Position numbers and translations under genes: made by a program. Positions 24,665 to 37,764 of a stretch of 54,949 nt of DNA are shown here, piece by piece. Every line of letters starts with the position of its first letter. Positions within the stretch are counted from its first letter, which is position 1. The DNA is from Candidatus Binatia bacterium. GTDB taxonomy: Bacteria; Desulfobacterota; Binatia; UBA12015. The stretch is taken from the NCBI GenBank assembly GCA_019749875.1, contig JAIEPK010000625.1:1-54949 (forward strand), in the 5' to 3' direction. The notes under the pieces are model-generated. The model was not told the origin of the DNA. It was given only the letters and a program-made list of their open reading frames with translations, and searched no databases.

Positions 24665-25894
24665 TCAAACCGGCAGGTTGCCGGTGGCGGCGCGCGTGCT
24701 CTTGTCCTTCTGGTAGGCAGCGATGGTCCGCTGTGCGATGCGCATCTGATGGACCTCGTCCGCGCCGTCGGCGAAGCGCGCCCAGCGCGCGTGCTGGTAC
24801 ATGTGGGCGAGCGGGGTGTCGGTCGAGTAGCCGAGCGCGCCGTGGACTTGAATCGCGCGATCGATGATGCGGTTCAGGGAGTTGGCGACGAAGTGCTTCG
24901 CCATCGAGACTTCGGACACGAAGTCTTCGCCCTTGTCGATCTTGTAGGCGGCGTGCAGGACCATCAGCTTCGCTTGATACAGCTCCATCGCTGAGTCGGC
25001 GATCATCCACTGGATTCCTTGCTTGTCGGCGAGCAGCGAGCCGTGCGCGAAGCGGTTCAGCGAGCGGTCGACCATCATGTCGAGCGCCGTCTCGGCCTGC
25101 GCGATCCAGCGCATGCAGTGCGCGAGGCGGGCGGGCCCGAGGCGGTACTGGCCGAGGCGATGTCCCTGACCGCGGCCGCCGAGGATGTTCTTCGAGGGGA
25201 TGCGGAGGTTGTCGATGCGGATCTCGGAGTGTCCGGTCGCGCCGTGCATGGTCTCGACCTCGCGCACGCGCTCCCAGCCCTCGGACGGGATGTCGACGAG
25301 GAAGCCGGTGTTGCCGGCCTGCGGCGGGTCGGGGTTCTCCTCGGTGCGCGCGATCAGGATCGCGAAGCTCGCGCGGCGCGCGTTCGAGATGAACCACTTG
25401 TGGCCGTTCACCACCCAGTCGTCGCCGTCGCGCACGGCGCGCGTCTGGATGAGCGTCGGGTCGGAGCCCGCGACCTCGGGCTCGGTCATCGCGAAGCAGC
25501 TCATGACGCGGCCCTCGCACAGCGGCCGCAGGTACTTCTCCTTCTGCTCGTCGGTCGCCCAGTGGAGGAGGGTGTGCATGTTGCCCTCGTCCGGCGCCTG
25601 GCAGTTCAGCACCCACGGGCCGTAGGAGGCCTTCGCAGCCTCCGCCTGGACCATCGCGAGCTGCACGTGGCCGAGGCCCATGCCGCCCCATTCCTTCGGC
25701 ATGTGCGGCAGCCACAGGCCCGCGTTCTGCGCCTCCTGGCGCATGTGGATCAGGACCTTGACGTACTCGGCACGCTCGATGTCGTCGCGGTTGCCGATCT
25801 TCGCCTCGCCCGGCTTGACCACGCGCTCGATGAAGTCGCGCACGCGGAGGCGAAGCTGCTCGAGCTCGGGGCTGAGCGTGAAGTCGATGGCCAT
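24665..25894 (-). CDS. acyl-CoA dehydrogenase, ACAD10/11-like
   Basis: Acyl-CoA dehydrogenase (409 aa) distinct from the first copy. It starts MAIDFTLSPELEQLRLRVRDF and has CFAMTEPEVAGSDPT (FAD/substrate loop), NGHKWFISNARRASF, and a C-terminal AIQVHGALGYSTDTPLAHMYQHARWARFADG segment, where VHGALGYS...ADGADEVH is characteristic of ACAD10/11-like enzymes acting on long-chain or branched acyl-CoA. AGGGAGAA precedes the ATG. It is transcribed toward the P450 with about 90 bases between them, so the pair may share a transcript for lipid or sterol side-chain breakdown. Confidence 0.92.
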   Translation of the reverse strand: MAIDFTLSPELEQLRLRVRDFIERVVKPGEAKIGNRDDIERAEYVKVLIHMRQEAQNAGLWLPHMPKEWGGMGLGHVQLAMVQAEAAKASYGPWVLNCQAPDEGNMHTLLHWATDEQKEKYLRPLCEGRVMSCFAMTEPEVAGSDPTLIQTRAVRDGDDWVVNGHKWFISNARRASFAILIARTEENPDPPQAGNTGFLVDIPSEGWERVREVETMHGATGHSEIRIDNLRIPSKNILGGRGQGHRLGQYRLGPARLAHCMRWIAQAETALDMMVDRSLNRFAHGSLLADKQGIQWMIADSAMELYQAKLMVLHAAYKIDKGEDFVSEVSMAKHFVANSLNRIIDRAIQVHGALGYSTDTPLAHMYQHARWARFADGADEVHQMRIAQRTIAAYQKDKSTRAATGNLPV

Positions 25895-26031
25895 CGGAAG
25901 GTTCTCCCTGCTGGGTTGGAGCGATCGGATCGACCGGCACGCACGAGGCGACCGGCCGGTCGGACGGTAGGCCATCACGGCCGAGGAGCCGGAGTCAAGG
26001 ACGCGCGGCGAGGGATCCGCGCGAGGCGAGG

Positions 26032-26637
26032 TCAGCGGGCCGGAAACGTCGCGACCAGCTCGTCGAGCCGGTCGTGCGCGTCGCGCAGGATCGGCGCGCC
26101 GTCGCCGGTCAGCAAAACGTCGAAGTCGAGCGCCAGCAGCGCCTCGACGCTCGCCCGCAGCGCCGCCGGATCGTCCATGACCTTCTCCCGCAGCAGCGAG
26201 CAGTGGCCGGGCGGGTTGCCGATGACGGCGTCGCCGACCACGAGGATCCTGCGCTCGGGCCAGTGCAGCGCGACCTCGCCGGGCGACTTGCCCGCGGCGG
26301 CGACCACGACCAGCGGCCCGACGCGCTGACCGCCGTGGATCTCGCCGTCGATCTCCGCGCCCTGGCCGCGTGCGTACGCGGCGTCGCCGGGGTGGATCAG
26401 GACGCGAGCTCCCGTCGCGGCGCGCACGGCATTGCTCGCGCGTACGTGGTTCCGGTTGGTGAGCACGATGCTCGCGACGCCGATTCGCGCGAGCTCCGCG
26501 AGATCTTCCGCCTCGGGCTCCACCGGATCGATGCACACGTTCCCGGTGGCCGCGCGCACCAGGTAGCCGTTGAAGTCGTAGCCGTGCGGCTCCGAGAGCC
26601 GCGACCAGGTGAAGACGTCGCTCAGGATCTCGCGCAT
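26032..26637 (-). CDS. MBL-fold protein with degenerate metal-binding motif
   Basis: A 201-aa metallo-beta-lactamase-fold protein of the glyoxalase II-like shape. The usual HxHxDH signature is replaced by LTNRNHVRAS near residue 60, keeping a single His, while later strands are recognisable (ILVVGDAVIGNPPGHCSLL with the Asp retained, and VLLTGDGAPIL). Most zinc ligands are therefore missing and hydrolytic activity is doubtful; a binding or regulatory role is possible. GGAGGG lies just upstream of the ATG at 26637. It precedes the acyl-CoA dehydrogenase on the same strand with 137 bases between them and is divergent from the MFS gene. Confidence 0.8.
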   Translation of the reverse strand: MREILSDVFTWSRLSEPHGYDFNGYLVRAATGNVCIDPVEPEAEDLAELARIGVASIVLTNRNHVRASNAVRAATGARVLIHPGDAAYARGQGAEIDGEIHGGQRVGPLVVVAAAGKSPGEVALHWPERRILVVGDAVIGNPPGHCSLLREKVMDDPAALRASVEALLALDFDVLLTGDGAPILRDAHDRLDELVATFPAR

Positions 26638-26735
26638 CGTCCCTCCATCGTTCGACGCCAGATCACCAGAGCGGACGCGGTGGCGCAATGGAACGGCCGA
26701 CGTCTCGCGGTTTGCGCGGCTCGGTGCACGAGCCG

Positions 26736-26741
26736 TATACG
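26736..26741 (+). promoter_or_regulatory. possible -10 element for MFS gene (leaderless arrangement)
   Basis: TATACG ends 7 bases before an in-frame TTG (26749) and 13 bases before GTG (26755), with no Shine-Dalgarno. This suits a leaderless or nearly leaderless transcript. No good -35 is visible. Confidence 0.3.
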
Positions 26742-26754
26742 ACCGCGCTTGGCA

Positions 26755-28029
26755 GTGCAGACCAGACCGCAGACGCACGAGGTCGTGACGCCGCCCGGCG
26801 GCTTTCTCGGCGAGTCTCTTCGCGCGTGGCTCGCGCTGGGCATCGGCGTCCTGGCCGTCAGCGCGCACTCGGCGCTGTCCTTCGGCATGTCGCCGCTCTT
26901 GAAGCCGATCACCGACGAGCTGGGCTGGACGCGCTCGCAGTACGCGGCAGCGATGAACTTTCGTCTCCTGCTGCTCATGATCGTGGCACCGTTCGCGGGT
27001 CAGCTCGTCGATCGCTTCGGTGCCCGCGTGGTGCTCGCCGCGGGTGCGGTCGCGATGGGTGTCGGGACGTGCGCGCTGTCGGGGGTGAACGCGCTGTCGC
27101 AGCTCTACGCGGTCAACCTGCTCATCGGACCGGGGCAGGCGTGCATTGGCTCGGTCGCGGGATCGGCACTGGTGCTGCGGCTCTTCCGGCGCCGTCGCGG
27201 GCTCGCGATCGGCGTGCTCAACGGCGGCGACAACCTGATCACCAGCGGCGTGCACGTCGGTGCGGCGGCGCTCCTGGTGAGCGTCGGCTGGCGCGGCACC
27301 CTGAGCACGCTCGGTGCCGCGTACCTGGCGCTGGGCCTGTTGATCTACGTTGTGCTGCGCGCCGACGAGGGGGCGGGGCACGCAGCACCCGACGACGGAT
27401 CGACCGAGCGAGCTGCGCGCGGGCGGGCGCGACTCCGCCATCTGCCGTGGCGCGAGCCGACCCTGTGGCTGCTGATCGCGACGTACGTCCTGGTGTACGC
27501 CTTCATCACCTCGGTCGGGATCCATTTCCCGGCGTTCCAGCGCGATCTCGGCCGCAGCGCGGACGAGGCGTCGTACATCTACGGGCTCAGCACGCTGATC
27601 GGCGCCTTCGGCTCGGTCGCGATCGGGCAGCTCAGCGAGCGGACGTCCGCGCGCGCCGCGCTGGTGTCGATCGTGATCGGCCTCGCGCTGACGTCCGTGA
27701 TCCTCTGGTTGCCGGGCGTCACCACCATGGGCTTCTACGCGTGGGCGGTGGTCTACGGCGTCGTCAACGCCGGAGCGGTGGCGCTGCTCGCGCTGGTGCT
27801 GAACGAGCTGTTCGGCGCCGGGCAGATGGGACGCCTCATGGGTGTCGCCATGGTGTTCTGCATGGCCGGCACGATCGCGGGCAACTACCTGTCGGCCGCG
27901 ATCTTCGATCACTACGGCAGCTACGTGCGGGTGTGGGAAGGCTACACGGTCCTCATGGTGGTCGCGCTGCTGCCGGCGCTGATGCTGAGCCGGCTCGCGC
28001 TGCCGGGCACTCGCGCCGACCGCGCGTGA
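26755..28029 (+). CDS. MFS transporter, monocarboxylate/oxalate-formate antiporter-like
   Basis: Twelve-helix major facilitator (424 aa). The N-terminal half shows LLKPITDELGWTRSQYAAAMN and the loop 2-3 motif GQLVDRFGARVVL, typical of the MCT/OFA-like group that carries organic acids; the central cytoplasmic loop is charged (DDGSTERAARGRARL), and the second half repeats the pattern (HFPAFQRDLGRSADEASYIYG). It likely imports or exports a carboxylate handled by the surrounding catabolic enzymes. The start is uncertain: GTG 26755 is chosen, TTG 26749 is an alternative. It is followed by a cupin regulator on the same strand. Confidence 0.87.
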   Translation: MQTRPQTHEVVTPPGGFLGESLRAWLALGIGVLAVSAHSALSFGMSPLLKPITDELGWTRSQYAAAMNFRLLLLMIVAPFAGQLVDRFGARVVLAAGAVAMGVGTCALSGVNALSQLYAVNLLIGPGQACIGSVAGSALVLRLFRRRRGLAIGVLNGGDNLITSGVHVGAAALLVSVGWRGTLSTLGAAYLALGLLIYVVLRADEGAGHAAPDDGSTERAARGRARLRHLPWREPTLWLLIATYVLVYAFITSVGIHFPAFQRDLGRSADEASYIYGLSTLIGAFGSVAIGQLSERTSARAALVSIVIGLALTSVILWLPGVTTMGFYAWAVVYGVVNAGAVALLALVLNELFGAGQMGRLMGVAMVFCMAGTIAGNYLSAAIFDHYGSYVRVWEGYTVLMVVALLPALMLSRLALPGTRADRA

Positions 28030-28080
28030 ATCCGCCGCTCGCGCGTTGCATCGCTGCGGAGGAATTGCTTCTGTGCCGCC

Positions 28081-28764
28081 ATGTCGAAGGTGGTGCAGCT
28101 CGGCGGTGCCTCGCTCGACGACGCCGTTCTGGATGAGGTCCGCGCCGAGCGTGCGGACAGCCTGAGCGGCCCCGACAGCCCCGAGGGCCGTGAGATGGGC
28201 CGCGCCGTCGGCGCGAACGTCGCGGCGCTCCGCTCCGAGCGCGGCATCGACCTTCCGACCATGGCCGAGCGCAGCGGCATCCGCGAGGATCTGCTGGTCG
28301 CGCTCGAGCACGGCGGCGCGGTGCCGAGCCTGCGCGCCGTCTGGCACCTCGCGACCGCGCTGCGCGTGCCGTTCGGCTCGCTGCTCGCGAACAGCATGTT
28401 CTCGACCGTCGTCGATCCGGATTTCCGCGTGCAGCCGGCGAGTCGCGGCCGCGTGATCGCGTCGGCGGACAACAAGTTCCGCTCGCGCGTGCTCTTCCAC
28501 GAGGGCGACGCACGCGCGCCCGAGGTCTACGAGCTGACCCTCGAGCCGGGCTGCTTCGAGGAGGCCCACGCGCACGCGCCCGACGTCTACGAGCACCTGA
28601 CGGTCATCGCGGGTGATCTGGTGGTCAAATCGGGCGACGCCGAGGCCAAGCTCGGCCCTGGCGACACGCTCTTCTTCCGCGCCGATCAGGCGCACAGCTA
28701 CCTCAATCCCGGCCACGAACGCACCGTCGCTCACCTCGTCATGAGCTACGCCCACCACCGCTGA
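28081..28764 (+). CDS. XRE-family regulator with C-terminal cupin sensor
   Basis: Transcription regulator (227 aa). A helix-turn-helix of the XRE/HTH_3 type covers roughly residues 40-100 (GANVAALRSERGIDLPTMAERSGI ... LLVALEHGGAVPSLRAVWHLATAL). A cupin_2 domain follows (EAHAHAPDVYEHLTVIAGDLVV ... GDTLFFRADQAHSYLNPG) with conserved His and Glu positions that could bind metal or a small ligand. Such HTH-cupin proteins usually control adjacent transport or catabolic genes, here probably the MFS transporter and nitroreductase. GAGGAA lies upstream of the ATG. A GC palindrome follows the stop. Confidence 0.9.
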   Translation: MSKVVQLGGASLDDAVLDEVRAERADSLSGPDSPEGREMGRAVGANVAALRSERGIDLPTMAERSGIREDLLVALEHGGAVPSLRAVWHLATALRVPFGSLLANSMFSTVVDPDFRVQPASRGRVIASADNKFRSRVLFHEGDARAPEVYELTLEPGCFEEAHAHAPDVYEHLTVIAGDLVVKSGDAEAKLGPGDTLFFRADQAHSYLNPGHERTVAHLVMSYAHHR

Positions 28765-28780
28765 CGCCGCGCGCGCGGCG
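28765..28780. terminator. 16-nt GC palindrome after regulator stop
   Basis: CGCCGCGCGCGCGGCG directly after the TGA stop of the cupin regulator is a perfect palindrome, similar in placement to the one at 3951. It could form a hairpin, but being alternating CG its role is uncertain. Confidence 0.3.
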
Positions 28781-28828
28781 TGGAAACGACCCGGCCGCGC
28801 TCGCGCGCGCCGCGGCAGAGGATCTCCG

Positions 28829-29473
28829 ATGGATCTCGCGACCACCGATCATCTGCTCACCACCACGCGCTCGGTCCGCAAGCGTCTCGACTTCACGCGC
28901 CCCGTGCCGCGTGACGTGATCGAGAAGTGCCTCGAGATCGCGCTGCAGGCGCCGACCGGCAGCAACTCGCAGAACTGGCACTTCGTCGTCGTGACGGATG
29001 CCGCGAAGCGGAAGGCGCTCGCCGACCTCTACCGCCAGGGCTGGTCGTTCTACACGCAGATGCCGCGTCCGGAGATCCCCGCCGACGACCCGCGCGCGAG
29101 CCAGCTGCCGCGCGTGGTGGACTCGGCGCAGTACTTGACCGATCACTTCCACGAGGCGCCAGTGATGATCGTGCCGTGCATCGAGGGACGCGTCGAGAAC
29201 ATGCCGCAATTCGCGCAGGCGTCGGTGTACGGATCGATCCTGCCCGCGGTGTGGTCGCTGATGCTCGCGCTGCGCAGCCGCGGGCTCGGCAGCGCGTGGA
29301 CGACGATCCACCTGATGTACGAGAAGGAAGCCGCCGCGATCCTCGGCATCCCGGAAACCGTCACGCAGGCGGCGCTGCTGCCGGTCGCGTACTTCACCGG
29401 TGAGGACTTCAAGCCGGCGAAGCGTCTGCCGCTCGCCAAGGTCGTGTCGTGGAACGCGTGGGGCAGCCGCTAG
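28829..29473 (+). CDS. nitroreductase-family FMN enzyme
   Basis: Flavin-dependent nitroreductase-fold protein (214 aa). The N-terminal TTTRSVRKRLDF and LQAPTGSNSQNWHFVVV motifs bind FMN, and the C-terminal GLGSAWTTIHLMYEKEAAAILGIPET covers the second FMN contact. Members reduce nitro groups, enones or quinones with NAD(P)H; the substrate is not evident. It is 65 bases downstream of the cupin regulator on the same strand and overlaps the convergent EthD gene by 4 bases at its stop. Confidence 0.9.
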   Translation: MDLATTDHLLTTTRSVRKRLDFTRPVPRDVIEKCLEIALQAPTGSNSQNWHFVVVTDAAKRKALADLYRQGWSFYTQMPRPEIPADDPRASQLPRVVDSAQYLTDHFHEAPVMIVPCIEGRVENMPQFAQASVYGSILPAVWSLMLALRSRGLGSAWTTIHLMYEKEAAAILGIPETVTQAALLPVAYFTGEDFKPAKRLPLAKVVSWNAWGSR

Positions 29474-29844
29474 CCGATCACGACGTGCTCGCGCCCGAGC
29501 CACAGCGGTGAGCGCGCGAGATCGATGAAGCGGCGCTCGTCCTCGAGGAGTGCGAGCGAAGCCGCGCGGCCCGCCTCGCTCGCCGTGGCCGCCGCCAGGT
29601 CGTCGAGATCGTCCCACCAGAGCTCGGCGACGCCGTCGTAGTCCTGCGGAGCGCCGCGCGACGCGCGCAGCCCGCCGTTCACCGGGTCGCCCTCGGGCAG
29701 CGAGTGCATCTGCACGTAGCGCCGGATGCGCAGCGTGGACGCGTGCCGCGCGACCAGCGGCGCGTGCTGCTCGCGCCAGTAGCGCTGAAATGCGTCGCGC
29801 GACAGCGACGGCAGGCGATGCAGGCAGAACGTGAGCTTGATCAT
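29470..29844 (-). CDS. EthD-domain small protein
   Basis: A 124-aa dimeric alpha-beta barrel protein of the EthD family. It begins MIKLTFCLHRLPSLSRDAFQRYWREQHAPLV, the HxP/W..HaPL signature, and has the second half segment YDGVAELWWDDLDDLAAA ending near ARSPLWLGREH. EthD-like proteins accompany P450 or ring-cleavage systems; some are decarboxylase- or cyclase-like. The stop overlaps the convergent nitroreductase stop. It lies 22 bases downstream of aceE, which is read on the same strand, so it could be co-transcribed with it. Confidence 0.85.
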   Translation of the reverse strand: MIKLTFCLHRLPSLSRDAFQRYWREQHAPLVARHASTLRIRRYVQMHSLPEGDPVNGGLRASRGAPQDYDGVAELWWDDLDDLAAATASEAGRAASLALLEDERRFIDLARSPLWLGREHVVIG

Positions 29845-29865
29845 CGGGCCTCCTCGCGCGCGTGC

Positions 29866-35197
<5,332 letters not shown>

Positions 35198-35243
35198 TCT
35201 GACGTGACGTGCAGGGCGCCGACACGCGACTCGCGGATGCTGG

Positions 35244-35271
35244 TTGCGAGGTGCGCGGCCGAGGGTTAGAG
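35244..35271 (+). promoter_or_regulatory. candidate promoter of tRNA-Ser(CGA)
   Basis: TTGCGA (35244-35249) and TTAGAG (35266-35271) are separated by 16 bases and lie about 11 bases before the tRNA 5' end. Moderate match to sigma70-like boxes. Confidence 0.35.
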
Positions 35272-35282
35272 GTCGGCGGCCC

Positions 35283-35372
35283 GGAGAGGTGGCCGAGTCC
35301 GGTTGAAGGCGCACGACTCGAAATCGTGTGTGCCCTAAAAAGGCACCGTGGGTTCGAATCCCACCCTCTCCG
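35283..35372 (+). tRNA. tRNA-Ser(CGA)
   Basis: Acceptor stem GGAGAGG/CCTCTCC with discriminator G, a long variable arm as expected for serine, T-arm GGGTTCGAATCCC, and anticodon loop CTCGAAA giving anticodon CGA. Total 90 nt, CCA not encoded. Reads UCG codons. Confidence 0.95.
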
Positions 35373-35655
35373 TTTCCTCCGTTCGTCGCGAGCCGCTCCA
35401 CAACGCCGGAGCGCCGCGTTAGAACGGGAACCAGTTCGTCCCCCGCGGCCGTCGTCGGGCCGCACGGGGTCATGCAGAGAAAGTTTCGGACAACCGCCGG
35501 CCGCTACTACGGAGGCGAACGGCGAGAACGGCCCCACAAGAGGAGGCGACAACGACCGCGAGGAGGTGCGGCTCCGCCGCACCGACGAGGCCCATCGGAG
35601 GACCGCAGTCAGTCGCGCAGCGACTGGCGAGGACCGCGCGGGGGCTAGATCAATA

Positions 35656-35743
35656 GGAGAGGTGCCGGAGTGGTCGAACGGGCACGACTGGAAATCGTGT
35701 GTACCCCAAAAGGGTACCGTGGGTTCGAATCCCACTCTCTCCG
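35656..35743 (+). tRNA. tRNA-Ser(GGA)
   Basis: Acceptor GGAGAGG/TCTCTCC (one G-T pair), discriminator G, variable arm around GTACCCCAAAAGGGTAC, T-loop TTCGAAT and anticodon loop CTGGAAA giving GGA. 88 nt, CCA not encoded. Reads UCC and UCU. The 283 bases between it and tRNA-Ser(CGA) hold no gene I can support. Confidence 0.95.
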
Positions 35744-35768
35744 CTTTTCAGAAATCTCGCGCCGGCAA

Positions 35769-35796
35769 TTGCTCCCTCGGCAATCGTCCATTATCT
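35769..35796 (+). promoter_or_regulatory. candidate promoter of tRNA-Gly
   Basis: TTGCTC (35769-35774) and TTATCT (35791-35796) with 16-base spacing, about 25 bases before the tRNA-Gly 5' end. One of the better -35/-10 pairs in the window. Confidence 0.45.
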
Positions 35797-35821
35797 ACAG
35801 CGCACGACGGAAACGGCTCTC

Positions 35822-35895
35822 GCGGGTGTAGCTCAGTTGGCTAGAGCGCAACCTTGCCAAGGTTGAGGTCGCCGGTTCGACCCCGGTCACCCGCT
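35822..35895 (+). tRNA. tRNA-Gly(GCC)
   Basis: Acceptor GCGGGTG/CACCCGC with discriminator T, D-arm GCTCAGTTGGCTAGAGC, anticodon loop TTGCCAA giving GCC, T-arm GCCGGTTCGACCCCGGT. 74 nt, CCA not encoded. Confidence 0.95.
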
Positions 35896-35969
35896 CTCCC
35901 GTCCCCCCTCGGGGACGTCGGAGAACTTTTCGATTCCCTGCCGCAGGACGACCGTGTTAGGCGTCCGCC

Positions 35970-36440
35970 ATGGCGTCGAACACGTTATTCGTCAGCAACT
36001 TCCCGTTTACGACGACCGAAGACGAGCTACGCGGCACGTTTGAAGCCATGGGCGCGATCCAGAGCGTCCGCATCATCGTCGACCGGGACACCGGTCGCAG
36101 CCGGGGCTTCGCCTTCATCGAATTCTCCGACTCGCAGGCACTCGACCTCGCCATCGAGCAGCTGAACGAGACCGAGTTTCGGGGCCGCCGGCTCGTGGTC
36201 AGCAAGGCGCGCGGTCGTGACGGAGCGTCACCTCCGCCGCCACGCGCCGCGGCGAGCGGGGGGGACGGCACGTCGCCGTTCCGGCATCGCATCGTCATCG
36301 ACTGGAGCGACGAGGCGCACGCCTACACCGCGACGATTCCCGACCTCGGCGTCTCGGTGAACGGCGCCACCATCGAAGCCGCGCTCCGTCAAGCGCAAAC
36401 GCGCGCGCGCGGCTCGGCGTTCGGCAGCAGCCAGGCCTGA
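35970..36440 (+). CDS. RRM RNA-binding protein fused to a HicB-like domain
   Basis: A 156-aa protein with two domains. Residues 1-83 form an RNA-recognition motif: RNP2 is TLFVSNFPF and RNP1 is SRGFAFIEF, as in cyanobacterial and proteobacterial Rbp cold-shock proteins. A Pro/Ala/Gly linker (PPPPRAAASGG) leads to residues about 105-150, FRHRIVIDWSDEAHAYTATIPDL ... NGATIEAALRQAQ, which matches the HicB-like antitoxin fold (partial RNase H fold) seen as a stand-alone domain with HicA. There is no HicA toxin next to it. The fusion suggests RNA binding plus a HicB-type regulatory or dimerisation module. The start is ATG 35970, without SD. Confidence 0.85.
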   Translation: MASNTLFVSNFPFTTTEDELRGTFEAMGAIQSVRIIVDRDTGRSRGFAFIEFSDSQALDLAIEQLNETEFRGRRLVVSKARGRDGASPPPPRAAASGGDGTSPFRHRIVIDWSDEAHAYTATIPDLGVSVNGATIEAALRQAQTRARGSAFGSSQA

Positions 36441-36478
36441 TCGCGGCGCGTCACGACGCGGGCGTGATTTGACATGCC

Positions 36479-36490
36479 CGCAAATTTGCG
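36479..36490. promoter_or_regulatory. 12-bp AT-centred palindrome next to a consensus -35
   Basis: TTGACA (36469-36474) is followed directly by the palindrome CGCAAATTTGCG (36479-36490), centred in what would be a 19-base spacer to a -10 at about 36494, the arrangement of MerR-family operators. The -10 (AGCGAC) is poor. It lies just upstream of the BRCT-MerR-TPR start and could be its autoregulatory site. Confidence 0.3.
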
Positions 36491-36566
36491 CGAAGCGACC
36501 ATCGACCGCGCGCGCGTCGCGTGCGAACGAGGCCTGGCGATCCCCAGCCGCAGCCGAGGTGGTTGT

Positions 36567-37637
36567 GTGGAAGAGGTGCAGCGTTCTCCACTGACGGGCA
36601 AGCGAATCGGATTCACGGGGCGTTTGCTGTCCTGTGATCGACGTCTCGCGCATGAGCTCGTGCAGAGCGTCGGCGGTCTCGTCGCGCGCGGCCCCGCACT
36701 CGATTATCTGGTGCTCGGCAACGGCGGCCGCGCGGCGAACGACGTTGCAGGACGCACGCTCACCGAAGCGCAGTTTCTGAACCTCGTCTGCGCGGTGACG
36801 ACCGACACGCTGCCCGACCCGCCGGAGCTCACCGATCTCGTCCCGGCCCGGCATGCGGCGCGCCTCTATCCGCGCGTGACCTGGGCGCGGCGGCGCAGCC
36901 TCGCCAAGCACGGGCTCGTCAAGCCGGTCGCGCTGCCCAACGGGGTGGGATACCGCTTCGGCGATCTCCGCGTGCTGCGGCAGGTGGACGACATGCTCGG
37001 CGCGGGGATGTCGCTCGCACAGGTGATCCAGCGTCTTTCGCCAGCGGTGAAGGGGCAGCTCGAGTTCCGCTTCCCGATGGCCGCGATCAAGCCGAAGCCG
37101 CGACGGATCGCGGTGCGGCCCGAATCGGAGTCCGCGGACGCCTGGTTCGACGTCGGCTTCTGGGCCGACCGCGATCGCTCGAGCTACCCGACCGCGATCG
37201 CGGCCTATCAGCGTGCGCTGAAGATCGATCCCGGGCACGTTCCGTCGCTGATCAACCTCGGCAACATCTACTACGAGCTCGGCGAGTTCACGCGCGCGAG
37301 AGAGATGTACGCCCGCGCGACGTCGCTCGACGCCGAGAATCCCCGCACGCACTTCAACCTGGGCAATGCCTGCGACGAGATCGGCGACCTGCTCGGCGCC
37401 GCGCGGGCGTATCGCCGCGCCATCGCCCTCTGGCCAGGATATGCCGACGCGCACTTCAATCTCGCACTGGTCGCCGAGAAGCTGTCGAGCTGGTCGCTGG
37501 CGAGACGCCACTGGGAACGATTCCTCGATCTCGAGCCCGGCAGCGAATGGGCCGCTGTCGCACGCTCGCACCTCGCCGATGCAAAGCGCGCGGAGGCTGC
37601 GCGCGGCAAGCCGCAGCACGAGCGCACGCCGAGTTGA
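36567..37637 (+). CDS. BRCT-MerR-TPR fusion protein
   Basis: A 356-aa cytosolic protein from the GTG at 36567 (GAGGTGG just upstream); the track start at 36474 overlaps a likely promoter and adds non-conserved residues. Order: an N-terminal BRCT-like domain (residues about 5-55, LTGKRIGFTGRLLSCDRR ... VARGPALDYLVLG); a MerR-type winged HTH region (about 110-165, RVTWARRRSLAKHGLVKP, GVGYRFGDLRVLRQVDDML); and three to four TPR repeats (about 190-330, AIAAYQRALKIDPGHVPSLINLGNIYYELGEFTRAREMY). Similar fusions occur in Deltaproteobacteria and Planctomycetes as I recall, but I know of no characterised member. DNA binding via MerR plus protein partners is inferred. Confidence 0.82.
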   Translation: MEEVQRSPLTGKRIGFTGRLLSCDRRLAHELVQSVGGLVARGPALDYLVLGNGGRAANDVAGRTLTEAQFLNLVCAVTTDTLPDPPELTDLVPARHAARLYPRVTWARRRSLAKHGLVKPVALPNGVGYRFGDLRVLRQVDDMLGAGMSLAQVIQRLSPAVKGQLEFRFPMAAIKPKPRRIAVRPESESADAWFDVGFWADRDRSSYPTAIAAYQRALKIDPGHVPSLINLGNIYYELGEFTRAREMYARATSLDAENPRTHFNLGNACDEIGDLLGAARAYRRAIALWPGYADAHFNLALVAEKLSSWSLARRHWERFLDLEPGSEWAAVARSHLADAKRAEAARGKPQHERTPS

Positions 37638-37764
37638 TCGCCGGTCGTAGGGGGACGGTGCGCCATTCGTTTCGGCGCCGTGCGTCCGTTTGCGCGAGGA
37701 TCTTCTGGCGCGACGTGAGCCCGCGTGTTAGTCGGGCGAGGCGCTTTTAGCGCATCCCGGCCCG

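Noticed and set aside
35373-35655. Short ORFs between the two tRNA-Ser genes
   Set aside because: No ribosome-binding site, Arg/Pro-rich shadow composition and overlap with tRNA sequence.
35970-36440. Complete HicAB toxin-antitoxin locus
   Set aside because: Only a HicB-like domain is present; no HicA-type ORF (short, with the conserved His) lies next to it on either strand.
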